Assembly (NCBI GenBank): GCA_002394685.1
Contig: DGUP01000079.1
Location: forward strand, 1 to 23,091
From: Treponema sp. UBA4307
GTDB taxonomy: Bacteria; Spirochaetota; Spirochaetia; Treponematales; Treponemataceae
Direction of reading: 5' to 3'
DNA length: 23,091 bases
The translations under genes were made by a program, and so were the position numbers. This document shows positions 7,420 to 14,979 of this stretch, in pieces. Within the stretch, counting starts at the first letter, position 1, and each line of letters opens with the position of its first letter. The notes below the pieces were generated by a model. It was not told the origin of the DNA and searched no databases. It saw only the letters and a program-made list of their open reading frames with translations.

Positions 7420-7754
7420 TGGAAGCCCTTTCAATTATTGAAAAAAAAGGTCCTAACTATATTCTTATGGAACTGACAGGTTCTTTAAATGGATACACTA
7501 TTGGAGAATTTACTGAAAAAATGTATAATTACATCAAAGAGCAGAATGTTGTTCTTGATTTGAACTCTGTTCTTCAAATTGATTCAGCTGCAATGGGTGT
7601 TATCTTTGCTACTATAAATGATTCTGAGGAATATAAAACAAAAGTGTTTATTATGAATCCTTCTGAATCTGCAAGAAAGGCATTTGATAAAACCGGTTTC
7701 ACTGATGATTTTAATATTATACACTCAGTAACCGAGGTTTCCGATGTTTCTTAA
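7419..7754 (+). CDS. STAS-domain anti-sigma factor antagonist (RsbV/SpoIIAA-like)
   Basis: The 111-residue protein is a single STAS domain. In this family the unphosphorylated protein binds an anti-sigma kinase and frees its partner; the kinase phosphorylates a serine and a SpoIIE-type phosphatase removes the phosphate. The phosphorylation loop is visible: VVLDLNSVLQID leads into SAAMGVIF, and S56 follows the conserved aspartate as in RsbV. A strong Shine-Dalgarno sequence GGGAGG (7407-7412) lies at the end of the upstream gene, and the start overlaps that stop as TAATG. The stop overlaps the next gene by 11 bases. No HATPase anti-sigma kinase or sigma factor is in the window, so the output target is unknown. 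Confidence 0.88.
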   Translation: MEALSIIEKKGPNYILMELTGSLNGYTIGEFTEKMYNYIKEQNVVLDLNSVLQIDSAAMGVIFATINDSEEYKTKVFIMNPSESARKAFDKTGFTDDFNIIHSVTEVSDVS

Positions 7755-8694
7755 AAAAAATATAATGGCTGCTGCAATTACAGTCTGTTCTGTGTTAGCT
7801 TTTGCAGGATGTAAGGAAAAGGCTCCTTCTGCAAATGTATTTAAAGATATTCCGGAAGAGGCAGAAACTCCTGTAAAAGCTGAATTGTCTCTGGTAAACG
7901 AAGATTCTGAAACAATTGAATCTGTTCAGGAAAAGGTTAATCCTGAAGTTGAAAGAGCTAAAGTTGTTTATGGAAAAATGTCACCACGCTTTAAGGATGA
8001 TGTTAAAATTGATGACTGGGAGGCTTTTCTTGCTGACCTTAAGAATGTACTTAATGAAGAAAAAAAGTACCGTCAGGACGATTTGCCCCTCTATTTCTTG
8101 ATTGATAAACAGCATACTGTTGGTTCAGATTATGAGCCTAAGGATTTGCTTCTCCTTACTGCAAATGACCACTACAATCTTAATAAAAAGGGCATGTATC
8201 TCCGCCCGGATGTAGAAAAAGAACTTAGCAAAATGGCAGATGCCGCATTAAAGGACGGAGTCAAACTGCTTGTTTCTTCTACATATCGTTCTTATCAGTA
8301 TCAGGATAATCTTTTTAATTACTGGGTAAGTGTGGACGGTCTTGCAGAAGCTGAAAGAGAAAGTGCCCGCCCTGGTACCTCACAGCATCAGCTGGGAGTT
8401 GCAATTGATTTTGGTTCAATTGATGATTCTTTTGCTGAAACAAAAATGGGTGCCTGGATGTATTCTCATGCAGCTGAATATGGCTGGAGTCTTTCTTTCC
8501 CAAAGAATTATGAAGATGTTACAGGTTACCGTTGGGAAAGCTGGCATTTCAGATATCTGGGAATTCCTGCTGTTCAGTTTCAGAAAAAGTACTTTAATGA
8601 TGTTCAGCAGTTTATGCTTGAATTTATTAATGCCTGGAAAGAAGAGGTTGAAAAGGACAATGAACTTGCTGCCCTTCAGCCAGAAATAATGTAA
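7744..8694 (+). CDS. VanY-like D-alanyl-D-alanine carboxypeptidase lipoprotein
   Basis: This is a predicted zinc peptidase of the M15B/VanY family, which trims the terminal D-Ala from peptidoglycan stem peptides. The 316-residue product has a lipoprotein signal ending FAGC with C23 as the acylation site, so it is probably membrane-anchored in the periplasm. An acidic linker follows to about residue 75. The peptidase domain (about 110-290) shows STYRSYQYQ with R182, and SQHQLGVAIDFG with zinc ligands H215 and D222. WESWHFRYLG supplies catalytic E265 and zinc ligand H268, so all active-site residues are present. The ribosome binding site GAGG (7734-7737) lies inside the STAS gene. A later ATG at 7765 would remove the lysines of the signal peptide and is less likely. 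Its place in a partner-switching operon suggests cell-envelope stress or growth control (inference). Confidence 0.9.
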   Translation: MFLKKNIMAAAITVCSVLAFAGCKEKAPSANVFKDIPEEAETPVKAELSLVNEDSETIESVQEKVNPEVERAKVVYGKMSPRFKDDVKIDDWEAFLADLKNVLNEEKKYRQDDLPLYFLIDKQHTVGSDYEPKDLLLLTANDHYNLNKKGMYLRPDVEKELSKMADAALKDGVKLLVSSTYRSYQYQDNLFNYWVSVDGLAEAERESARPGTSQHQLGVAIDFGSIDDSFAETKMGAWMYSHAAEYGWSLSFPKNYEDVTGYRWESWHFRYLGIPAVQFQKKYFNDVQQFMLEFINAWKEEVEKDNELAALQPEIM

Positions 8695-8720
8695 TTTTCT
8701 TACCTTATACTTAATTATAA

Positions 8721-8756
8721 CCGGTGAAGCTCTTTCAGCTTTGCCGGATTTTTTTT
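8721..8756 (+). terminator. Rho-independent terminator of the phosphatase/STAS operon
   Basis: An 11-bp stem (8721-8731 with 8737-8747, two wobble pairs) with loop ctttc is followed by eight T residues at 8749-8756. It lies 26 bases after the VanY-like gene. Confidence 0.85.
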
Positions 8757-8761
8757 ACATA

Positions 8762-8809
8762 AAAAAGACCTTGGCCAGATGTTTCCTGTCATCGGGTAAA
8801 GGTCTTTTT
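8762..8809. terminator. Bidirectional terminator between the operon and leuS
   Basis: A perfect 11-bp inverted repeat (8762-8772 with 8799-8809) has A-runs on its left and T-runs on its right, so it can end transcription from both directions. A short inner stem pairs 8778-8781 with 8790-8793. It serves leuS on the - strand and backs up the preceding terminator on the + strand. Confidence 0.75.
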
Positions 8810-8862
8810 CTATTTTATGGGAATCTCAAAAAATCAGTTTTTCGAAATGCCCATATGGCTTT

Positions 8863-11409
8863 TTATTTTACAACAATGTTTACCAGTTTTTCTGGAACAA
8901 CAATTACTTTTACAATCTGCTTTCCGTCTGTAAACTTTTTAGCACCTTCTGTTTCCAGGGCAAGCTTTTCCAGTTCTTCCTTTGAAGTACCTGGAGCTAC
9001 CTGGAAGTTAGCACGTACTTTTCCGTTTACGCTTACTACGATGGTTTTTGTATCTTCTTTTGCAAATTCTTCAGAGAATACAGGCCATGGTTCGTAGGTG
9101 ATTGTTTTGTCATGTCCCAGTTTCTGCCACAGTTCTTCTCCCAGGTGAGGAGCGTATGGAGCGAGCATTTTTACAAAGCCTTCCCAGATTTCTCTTGGAA
9201 GTTTTTCCTGCTTTGCTGCTTCATTAATGAAAATCATCATCTGGCTGATTGCAACGTTAAAGTCCAGATTATTTGTATCTTCACTAACCTTTTTAACAGT
9301 CTTGGCATATATCTTTCTCAGTGAAACAAGTTTTTCATCTTCAAGTTTTCCACTGATATCAATATCTTCTACAGGTTTTTCGCTTACTGCCCAGATTTTA
9401 TCCAGGAAGCGGTTTACACCAATAAGTCCCTGTGTATTCCAAGGCTTTGAAACTGTAAGAGGTCCCATGAACATTTCGTACATGCGTACTGAATCAGCAC
9501 CATAGTTCTGAATCATTTCGTCAGGGTTTACAACGTTCTTAAGGGATTTAGACATCTTGGCAACAACTCTTTCAAGCTCTTCACCGTCATCCTTTGCAAA
9601 GTACTTGCCGTCTTTTTCTTCAACAGCATCCACTGCTACAAGGGACTTGCTCTTTCTCTGGAAAGCGAAACTTGTAATCATACCCTGGTTGATAAGGCGC
9701 TGGAAAGGTTCCTTTGTATGAACTACGCCGCAGTCATAAAGAACCTTGTGCCAGAAGCGGGCGTAAAGCAGGTGAAGAACTGCGTGTTCTGCACCACCAA
9801 CGTAAAGGTCTACCGGCATCCAGTATTCTTCAGCTTCTTTTGAGCAGAAGGCCTGGCTGTTTTTTGGATCCAGGTAGCGAAGATAGTACCAGCAGGAACC
9901 AGCCCACTGAGGCATTGTATTTGTTTCTCTCTTAGCATCTCCGCCGCACTTTGGACACTTACAGTTAACCCATTCTTCAATTCCTGCAAGAGGTGACTCA
10001 CCGGTACCTGTAGGCTGATATGTTTTAACATTCGGCAGTTCAAGAGGGAGCTGATCTTCCGGAACTGTAACAGTACCACATTTTGGACAGTGTACTAAAG
10101 GAATTGGTTCACCCCAGTAGCGCTGACGGCTGAATACCCAGTCACGGAGTTTATAGTTTACGGCTTTTTTACCGATTTTCTTTTCTTCAAGGAATTCAAG
10201 CATCTTTGCGATAGCATCTTTTTTGTTAAGTCCATCCAGGAAGCCTGAATTTACATGAATGCCATCTTCTGTCCAGGCCTGCTCCTGAACATCAACTTCT
10301 GATTTAAGAACTTCAATGATTGGAAGATTAAACTTCTTTGCAAATTCCCAGTCACGTGTGTCGTGTGCAGGAACTGCCATGATTGCACCAGTTCCGTAAG
10401 AAATCAAAACGTAGTCTGCAATCCAGATTGGAATGAGTTTTCCGTTTACAGGGTTGATGGCATATGAACCTGAGAATACACCTGTCTTATCTTTAGCAAG
10501 GTCAGTTCTTTCAAGGTCAGACTTTTTTGCAGCCTCTTCACGGTATGCGGCAACAGCTTCCTTCTGTTCCGGAGTAGTGATTTTTTCAATAAGAGGATGT
10601 TCTGGTGAAACAACCATGTAAGTTGCGCCGAAAAGTGTGTCGCAGCGGGTTGTATAAACTGTAAGCTGTAAATCGCCGGCCTTTCCGTCCTTGTCTGCAA
10701 CAGTAAAGTTTACTTCTGCACCAACAGATTTTCCAATCCAGTTTTTCTGCATCAGTTTTACGCTTTCAGGCCAGTTCAGAGTGTCCAGGTCTTCCAGCAG
10801 GCGTTCTGCATAATCTGTAATCTTTAAAATCCACTGGCGGATAACTTTATGAGTAACCTGTGCACCACAGCGGTCACAGTGACCTTCTTTTACTTCTTCA
10901 TTAGCAAGACCTGTCAGACAGCTTGGACACCAGTTGATTGGAGTCTGTGCTTCATAAGCCAGTCCCTTTTTGTAGAGCTGGAGGAAAATCCACTGAGTCC
11001 ACTTGTAGTAATCTGGAGTACATGTACGAATTTCCCTGTCCCAGTCATAACTGAATCCCAGTGCTTTAATCTGCTGGGTAAAGTGATCAATATTCTGGAA
11101 AGTTGTTGTTGCAGGATGTGTTCCTGTTTTGATTGCATAGTTTTCAGCAGGAAGACCAAAGGCGTCATATCCCATGGGGTGAAGCACATTGTAGCCCTTC
11201 ATACGAAGATAGCGGCAATAGATATCAGTTGCGGTATAACCTTCTGGATGTCCTACATGGAGGCCAGCTCCGCTTGGATAAGGGAACATGTCCAGTACAT
11301 AGCGTCTCTTTTCTTTTGGAAAGGATGGATCTTCGACAGCCTTAAAAGTCTTATTTTCGTCCCAGTATTTCTGCCACTTGGGTTCAATGTTCTTAAATGG
11401 ATAAGACAT
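8863..11409 (-). CDS. leuS: Leucyl-tRNA synthetase
   Basis: This class I aminoacyl-tRNA synthetase charges tRNA-Leu with leucine in the cytoplasm. The 848-residue length fits bacterial LeuRS. The HIGH-type motif is HVGH at 51-54, preceded by PYPSGAGL. The KMSKS motif is at 618-622. Cysteine pairs CPSC (161-164) and CDRC (178-181) look like a zinc-binding module. The CP1 editing domain, which removes mischarged amino acids, shows TTRCDTLFGATY (253-264) and VPAHDTRDWEF (346-356). The catalytic core contains WYYLRYLDP and the C-terminus holds the anticodon-binding domain. A strong ribosome binding site AAGGAG (11416-11421, read on the - strand) supports the ATG at 11409. Its leader has unusual structure, described separately. 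It is transcribed convergently with the preceding operon. Confidence 0.98.
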   Translation of the reverse strand: MSYPFKNIEPKWQKYWDENKTFKAVEDPSFPKEKRRYVLDMFPYPSGAGLHVGHPEGYTATDIYCRYLRMKGYNVLHPMGYDAFGLPAENYAIKTGTHPATTTFQNIDHFTQQIKALGFSYDWDREIRTCTPDYYKWTQWIFLQLYKKGLAYEAQTPINWCPSCLTGLANEEVKEGHCDRCGAQVTHKVIRQWILKITDYAERLLEDLDTLNWPESVKLMQKNWIGKSVGAEVNFTVADKDGKAGDLQLTVYTTRCDTLFGATYMVVSPEHPLIEKITTPEQKEAVAAYREEAAKKSDLERTDLAKDKTGVFSGSYAINPVNGKLIPIWIADYVLISYGTGAIMAVPAHDTRDWEFAKKFNLPIIEVLKSEVDVQEQAWTEDGIHVNSGFLDGLNKKDAIAKMLEFLEEKKIGKKAVNYKLRDWVFSRQRYWGEPIPLVHCPKCGTVTVPEDQLPLELPNVKTYQPTGTGESPLAGIEEWVNCKCPKCGGDAKRETNTMPQWAGSCWYYLRYLDPKNSQAFCSKEAEEYWMPVDLYVGGAEHAVLHLLYARFWHKVLYDCGVVHTKEPFQRLINQGMITSFAFQRKSKSLVAVDAVEEKDGKYFAKDDGEELERVVAKMSKSLKNVVNPDEMIQNYGADSVRMYEMFMGPLTVSKPWNTQGLIGVNRFLDKIWAVSEKPVEDIDISGKLEDEKLVSLRKIYAKTVKKVSEDTNNLDFNVAISQMMIFINEAAKQEKLPREIWEGFVKMLAPYAPHLGEELWQKLGHDKTITYEPWPVFSEEFAKEDTKTIVVSVNGKVRANFQVAPGTSKEELEKLALETEGAKKFTDGKQIVKVIVVPEKLVNIVVK

Positions 11410-11415
11410 ATAATT

Positions 11416-11458
11416 CTCCTTAAAAAACTCCGCGTTAGGGGTCGTGCAGGAGGCACGA
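11416..11458 (-). promoter_or_regulatory. Structured leuS leader with alternative hairpins and T-tract
   Basis: Read on the - strand, a 6-bp hairpin (11453-11458 with 11442-11447) carries CTCCT in its loop, complementary to AGGAG in the leuS ribosome binding site at 11416-11421. An overlapping alternative pairs CTCC and GC within 11446-11452 with GCGGAG at 11433-11428, with one bulged base. It is followed directly by six T residues (11427-11422) and then the ribosome binding site. The two foldings exclude each other. This may be an attenuator or translational control element; the stems are short, so it could also be chance. Confidence 0.35.
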
Positions 11459-11495
11459 TATCACCTGACAATTTGTTATTGTAAATATGAAGATA

Positions 11496-11504
11496 TTTAT
11501 AGCA
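11496..11504 (-). promoter_or_regulatory. Putative extended -10 promoter of leuS
   Basis: On the - strand TGCTATAAA (11504-11496) is an extended -10 element about 85 bases before the leuS start. The -35 position has only a weak TTTATT. Confidence 0.4.
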
Positions 11505-11562
11505 TTTTTAAGAGGAATAATAAAGTGAGAAAAGCTTAATTGTCCTTATTTTAGGGCATTCT

Positions 11563-13236
11563 TCAGCTTGAAGAGTTTAAATCCTTAATGTCTTCGTACC
11601 AGCAGAAGCCGCCCTTACCATTATTCTTAACGTGGTACATTGCTTTGTCTGCTGCTGCAACAAGAGAAGTTTTGTTTTCTCCGTCACCAGGCCACTGGGC
11701 AATTCCTATACTGGCATGGAGGTTGAGGAAAGTATCTCCAATATCGTAAGGTTCATTCATTCTGTTCTGAATTTCCCTGACGTAACTTTCAACATGTGCT
11801 TTGTCTATATCAGAAATAATTGCAGTAAACTCATCTCCAGCAAGGCGGTACATCGTAAAAAAGGAATCACACAGGCTTTGAATACGCCGGGCAAGTTCAC
11901 AGAGAACCGCATCTCCCTGGTTGTGTCCGTATGTATCGTTAATATTTTTAAAGTTGTCCAGATCAAACATGATGATTGTAAAAGGCTTTTTTTCTTCCAT
12001 CAGGTTGTTCAGGTTTGCATCAAAAATACTTCTGTTCAGCAGGTTCGTAAGATGGTCGTACTTTGTGGAATGATCAAGCATTTCGTTGAGTTTTGAAATT
12101 GAAAGATTTTTCTTATCTTTTCTTCTGTTTTCAATAAAGAGGGGAATCATAATAAGAACGCCCACGGCAGCAAGAATTATAAAAAGATTGCGAACCATAA
12201 GCTGATGCTTTTCACCCCAGGTGTAGGTGTGATTGATTATATCTGACTGAGCGGGAATGTCCTGAAAATGAATTCCAAAGCGCTTCATCTGCCCTTCATC
12301 AAAAATAAATTTTCTGGGAGTGTTGGACTGAACGCTGAAAAGTTTTTGTGAAGTTCCAAGAACAATCTGTTCTGCAATATCTCCTGCCCTGAATCCCATT
12401 CTTTCCTGATCCACAATTTCTCCGCCAAGAATTCCGTGGCCCATTAAATATGGCTCTATGGAAAAAACAGGAACTGATGCATTTTCAGAAATTGTTTCCA
12501 TCAGTTTTTTCACTTCATAGTCATAATCAGAAACAACGTGGTTTCCTGAAACGTAAAGAAGAATGCTGTTTGTATCAAGAGCTGAAATCAGTGAAAGAAA
12601 AGCCTCTGGAGAATAGTTTTTTGGATTAAGTTCCTGAAATTTTAAGTCCGGATAATCTGCAACCATGGAATTATAAGCTTTTTTTCTTAAATCATCTTCG
12701 CTATTATTATCAATGATTGCAATAACCCGTCTGGCTTTTGGAAAGATTTTTAAGGCTGCATCTATGGTTCCCTTATAGGAAATGGATTCGATAATTCCTG
12801 TGATTTTGTAATCCTTTGACACATCAATGGCGGCTGCTACATCGTTTACTCCAAGAAAAATCAGGGCTGTATTCTTAAAAAAATCATCTTTGTGTTCTAC
12901 ACCGAAACGGAATGCCGGGTCATCTCCCAGAATAACTGCATCAAAAGGTTTGACATGGGAAAGATAGAATTCCATTTCCAAAGTAAAATTTTCCTTCTGT
13001 TCCGGACTGCTGATGATATTTGAATCCATGAACTTGTATTCCAGATCAATGTAGTCTGCAGACAGGGCATCTTCCAGTCCTTTTATCTGTTCCTGCACGT
13101 TGTACCAGGAGTAGGAAAATGAACTTAAGAAAAGAATCCTTTTTAGAGATACAGGTGTTGAGGTCTCGGAAAAAAAAGCCCCGAGTATAAAGAGAAATTG
13201 TATTATTAATAATGTGATTTTTTTAAATATCTTCAT
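11563..13236 (-). CDS. Membrane diguanylate cyclase with periplasmic binding-protein-like sensor
   Basis: The 557-residue protein is a one-component sensor predicted to make c-di-GMP from GTP. A signal/anchor helix covers about 5-22. Residues about 32-320 form a periplasmic domain resembling the ABC-transporter substrate-binding sensor type (ABC_sub_bind-like). A membrane helix is at about 349-369, followed by a short coiled linker. The GGDEF domain runs from about 390 to 550. It contains DHLTNLLNR (395-403), the metal-binding segment MFDLDNFKNIND (D425) and the active loop AGDEF at 466-470, a one-residue variant of GGDEF that may still be active. The RxxD inhibitory site expected just before the loop is absent (457-460 is DSFF), so product inhibition is probably missing. 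It is divergent from the glycosidase gene. The ribosome binding site is weak. The ligand is unknown. Confidence 0.87.
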   Translation of the reverse strand: MKIFKKITLLIIQFLFILGAFFSETSTPVSLKRILFLSSFSYSWYNVQEQIKGLEDALSADYIDLEYKFMDSNIISSPEQKENFTLEMEFYLSHVKPFDAVILGDDPAFRFGVEHKDDFFKNTALIFLGVNDVAAAIDVSKDYKITGIIESISYKGTIDAALKIFPKARRVIAIIDNNSEDDLRKKAYNSMVADYPDLKFQELNPKNYSPEAFLSLISALDTNSILLYVSGNHVVSDYDYEVKKLMETISENASVPVFSIEPYLMGHGILGGEIVDQERMGFRAGDIAEQIVLGTSQKLFSVQSNTPRKFIFDEGQMKRFGIHFQDIPAQSDIINHTYTWGEKHQLMVRNLFIILAAVGVLIMIPLFIENRRKDKKNLSISKLNEMLDHSTKYDHLTNLLNRSIFDANLNNLMEEKKPFTIIMFDLDNFKNINDTYGHNQGDAVLCELARRIQSLCDSFFTMYRLAGDEFTAIISDIDKAHVESYVREIQNRMNEPYDIGDTFLNLHASIGIAQWPGDGENKTSLVAAADKAMYHVKNNGKGGFCWYEDIKDLNSSS

Positions 13237-13254
13237 AAACTCATACCCGAAACA

Positions 13255-13283
13255 ATTCTATCATTAAATTTATCTATTTTAAA
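13255..13283 (-). promoter_or_regulatory. Putative promoter of the GGDEF gene
   Basis: On the - strand TTTAAA (13283-13278), a 17-base spacer and TAGAAT (13260-13255) with an upstream TGn extension form a plausible sigma-70 promoter. The predicted transcript start leaves only about 12 bases before the ATG. Confidence 0.5.
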
Positions 13284-13356
13284 GTCTAAAATCTCAAATC
13301 GAAAAGTCTTTGCAAAAATAAGAAAAAATATGTGTAAAAAATGACAAAATTTTAAA

Positions 13357-13385
13357 TTGAATTGAATATTTTACTCCATTATAAT
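13357..13385 (+). promoter_or_regulatory. Sigma-70 promoter of the GH26-like gene
   Basis: TTGAAT at 13357-13362, a 17-base spacer and a perfect TATAAT at 13380-13385 form the best promoter in the window. The predicted start near 13392 leaves a very short leader containing the ribosome binding site. Confidence 0.8.
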
Positions 13386-13393
13386 CCCCCAAA

Positions 13394-13399
13394 GAGAGG
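13394..13399 (+). promoter_or_regulatory. Ribosome binding site of the GH26-like gene
   Basis: GAGAGG at 13394-13399 lies six bases before the ATG at 13406 and fixes that start. Confidence 0.75.
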
Positions 13400-13405
13400 A
13401 ATTAT

Positions 13406-14875
13406 ATGTCAATAAATAAAGTATTATTGAAAGCCGCCCCTTGTGCTCTGGATATGGGTGATGGAAGTGAGAGAGGTTTGTACGTTAATCAGGATTATCT
13501 GCTTCAGAAGATGAAAAAAGCTCATCGTGGAATTTCACTGATGTATACATATTATCCAAATGATAAAGGCTGGCCGCAGAGAGCCAGTGTAGCTTTTCCT
13601 CAGGACGTGCCAAGCGGTGCCTGGAACTATCCATATGAAGATTACTTTCCTTATGAGGGAGGATTGAATGGAAACCGTCAGGGCGAACCTTTTAAGTTTA
13701 TGAAAGAGATTCGTCAGAGAGGTCAGGACGTTGTTCTTACAATGACTATTGATCCGGAACTTGACGAAGAACATCTTATTGCGGTTGCAAAGGACCTGCG
13801 CCCTTACGGAAGACTGCTCCTTAGAATCAATCATGAATGTACCGGCACCTGGTTCTGTTTCAGCCGCCGTTCAACTTATGAAAATGTAGCCGCCTTTTTT
13901 GTAAAGTGCTGCAAGGTTTTTCACAAGTACGCTCCTAACGTTAAGCTGATTCTTTGTGCCGGCATGTACGACGAAGCAAGCGGAAAAATTGAAATGGAAG
14001 ACATTTTCCTTGAAGCATTTAAGGAATGTGACATCTGGTCAGGAGATCAGTATCTTGCCCTTCACTGGGGCTGGCCTGTAGATGTTGCAAAAAAGGGAGG
14101 TAATTCATTTGCCTGCTATGACTGCGACAAGGTTTATGAAAAAGCAAAGGCAACTCTTCACAGACTGAGAGAAATTACTGGTCAGGACAAGCCTATGGTT
14201 CTTTCTGAATTGAATGCAGACGGCGATGTAACCGGTCCTTACGGGCAGGCTGAAATCATGGAACATTTTATGCAGCGCCTGATTGAAGATGATGAAAAGT
14301 GGCTGTCAGCATTTACAATGTACCAGTTCAGGGATGACGGACGCCTTGGTCTGGAAATTACAGATCCTAATAATTCAAGTGTAGGAATTGAACAGCCTCT
14401 TCTTGCCACATACAGAAATATGTTCCACAAGGATTTCTTCTCTCAGAAGATTGAAAATGCAGGCTCTGTAGAACTTCCTGCTAAACTCCGCTGGTCAAAT
14501 TCTGAAGATGCAGAAGGTGTTCAGATTCCTCTTCACCTTGAAAAGAATCCGCATTTTGCAGAAGTTTATTTTGACAAAGATTTAGTTGATTTGAATTTAA
14601 TCCTTCAGCTGGGATCTTATACTTTCTATAAGGCTCCTGGAGTTAAGTGCGTAGATTTAATGAGTTATTTCTTTGACAATCCTGTAAAAAATTCAGTAGA
14701 TATGAATCTGAATATTTTTGCTCCTCCTGCTGATGGCTTAAATCATCCTGAAAACGGAAAGCCTGGAGAAGATTCTCCGGATGGTGACTGGCTCTACAAT
14801 TCTTATACTGTACTTCCAAAGCTTCCGGAAATCCGTATAGAGATAGAACCTGTTCAGATGATTAAAAACTGGTAA
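13406..14875 (+). CDS. GH26-like glycoside hydrolase, predicted cytoplasmic
   Basis: The 489-residue protein looks like a TIM-barrel glycosidase related to GH26 (beta-mannanase type). The segment LLLRINHECTGTWFCF (137-152) resembles the GH26 motif with the acid/base glutamate, here H143-E144. VLSELNAD (265-272) would carry the nucleophile E268 at a strand end. Aromatic residues expected to line a sugar cleft are frequent (for example WSGDQYLALHWGW, 211-223). The barrel spans about residues 35-340. The remaining 150 residues look like a beta-rich accessory domain that I cannot assign. No signal peptide is present, so it probably acts inside the cell on an imported oligosaccharide. The substrate is not known, and it could belong to a neighbouring clan GH-A family. 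It has its own promoter and terminator, a single-gene unit. Confidence 0.7.
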   Translation: MSINKVLLKAAPCALDMGDGSERGLYVNQDYLLQKMKKAHRGISLMYTYYPNDKGWPQRASVAFPQDVPSGAWNYPYEDYFPYEGGLNGNRQGEPFKFMKEIRQRGQDVVLTMTIDPELDEEHLIAVAKDLRPYGRLLLRINHECTGTWFCFSRRSTYENVAAFFVKCCKVFHKYAPNVKLILCAGMYDEASGKIEMEDIFLEAFKECDIWSGDQYLALHWGWPVDVAKKGGNSFACYDCDKVYEKAKATLHRLREITGQDKPMVLSELNADGDVTGPYGQAEIMEHFMQRLIEDDEKWLSAFTMYQFRDDGRLGLEITDPNNSSVGIEQPLLATYRNMFHKDFFSQKIENAGSVELPAKLRWSNSEDAEGVQIPLHLEKNPHFAEVYFDKDLVDLNLILQLGSYTFYKAPGVKCVDLMSYFFDNPVKNSVDMNLNIFAPPADGLNHPENGKPGEDSPDGDWLYNSYTVLPKLPEIRIEIEPVQMIKNW

Positions 14876-14903
14876 AACTGAAAATCTTCCATATAATATG
14901 TGT

Positions 14904-14934
14904 AAACGGTCCTTTCTTACAGGGGCCGTTTTTT
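14904..14934 (+). terminator. Rho-independent terminator of the GH26-like gene
   Basis: A 9-bp stem (14904-14912 with 14923-14931, one wobble pair) and a 10-base loop run into a T-rich tract, about 30 bases after the stop codon. Confidence 0.85.
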
Positions 14935-14963
14935 ATTTTTAGGTGGAAGTATTGAAAGTTGCA

Positions 14964-14972
14964 TGTTAAAAT
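14964..14972 (+). promoter_or_regulatory. Putative extended -10 just before the SH3 gene
   Basis: TGTTAAAAT at 14964-14972 fits an extended -10 element only 7 bases before the ATG at 14980. If used, the mRNA would be leaderless or nearly so; no Shine-Dalgarno sequence precedes that ATG. Confidence 0.4.
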
Positions 14973-14979
14973 CTGATGT

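Noticed and set aside
8741..9097. A 118-codon open frame on the + strand
   Set aside because: It starts within the terminator pair and is antisense to the end of leuS.
10849..11484. A 211-codon open frame on the + strand
   Set aside because: It is antisense to the well-supported leuS and resembles no protein; a shadow frame.
11416..11560. T-box riboswitch in the leuS leader
   Set aside because: No T-box consensus (AGGGTGGNACCGCG) or specifier-loop layout is visible, and the leader is short.
11632..12096. A 154-codon open frame on the + strand
   Set aside because: It is antisense to the GGDEF domain and has no independent support.
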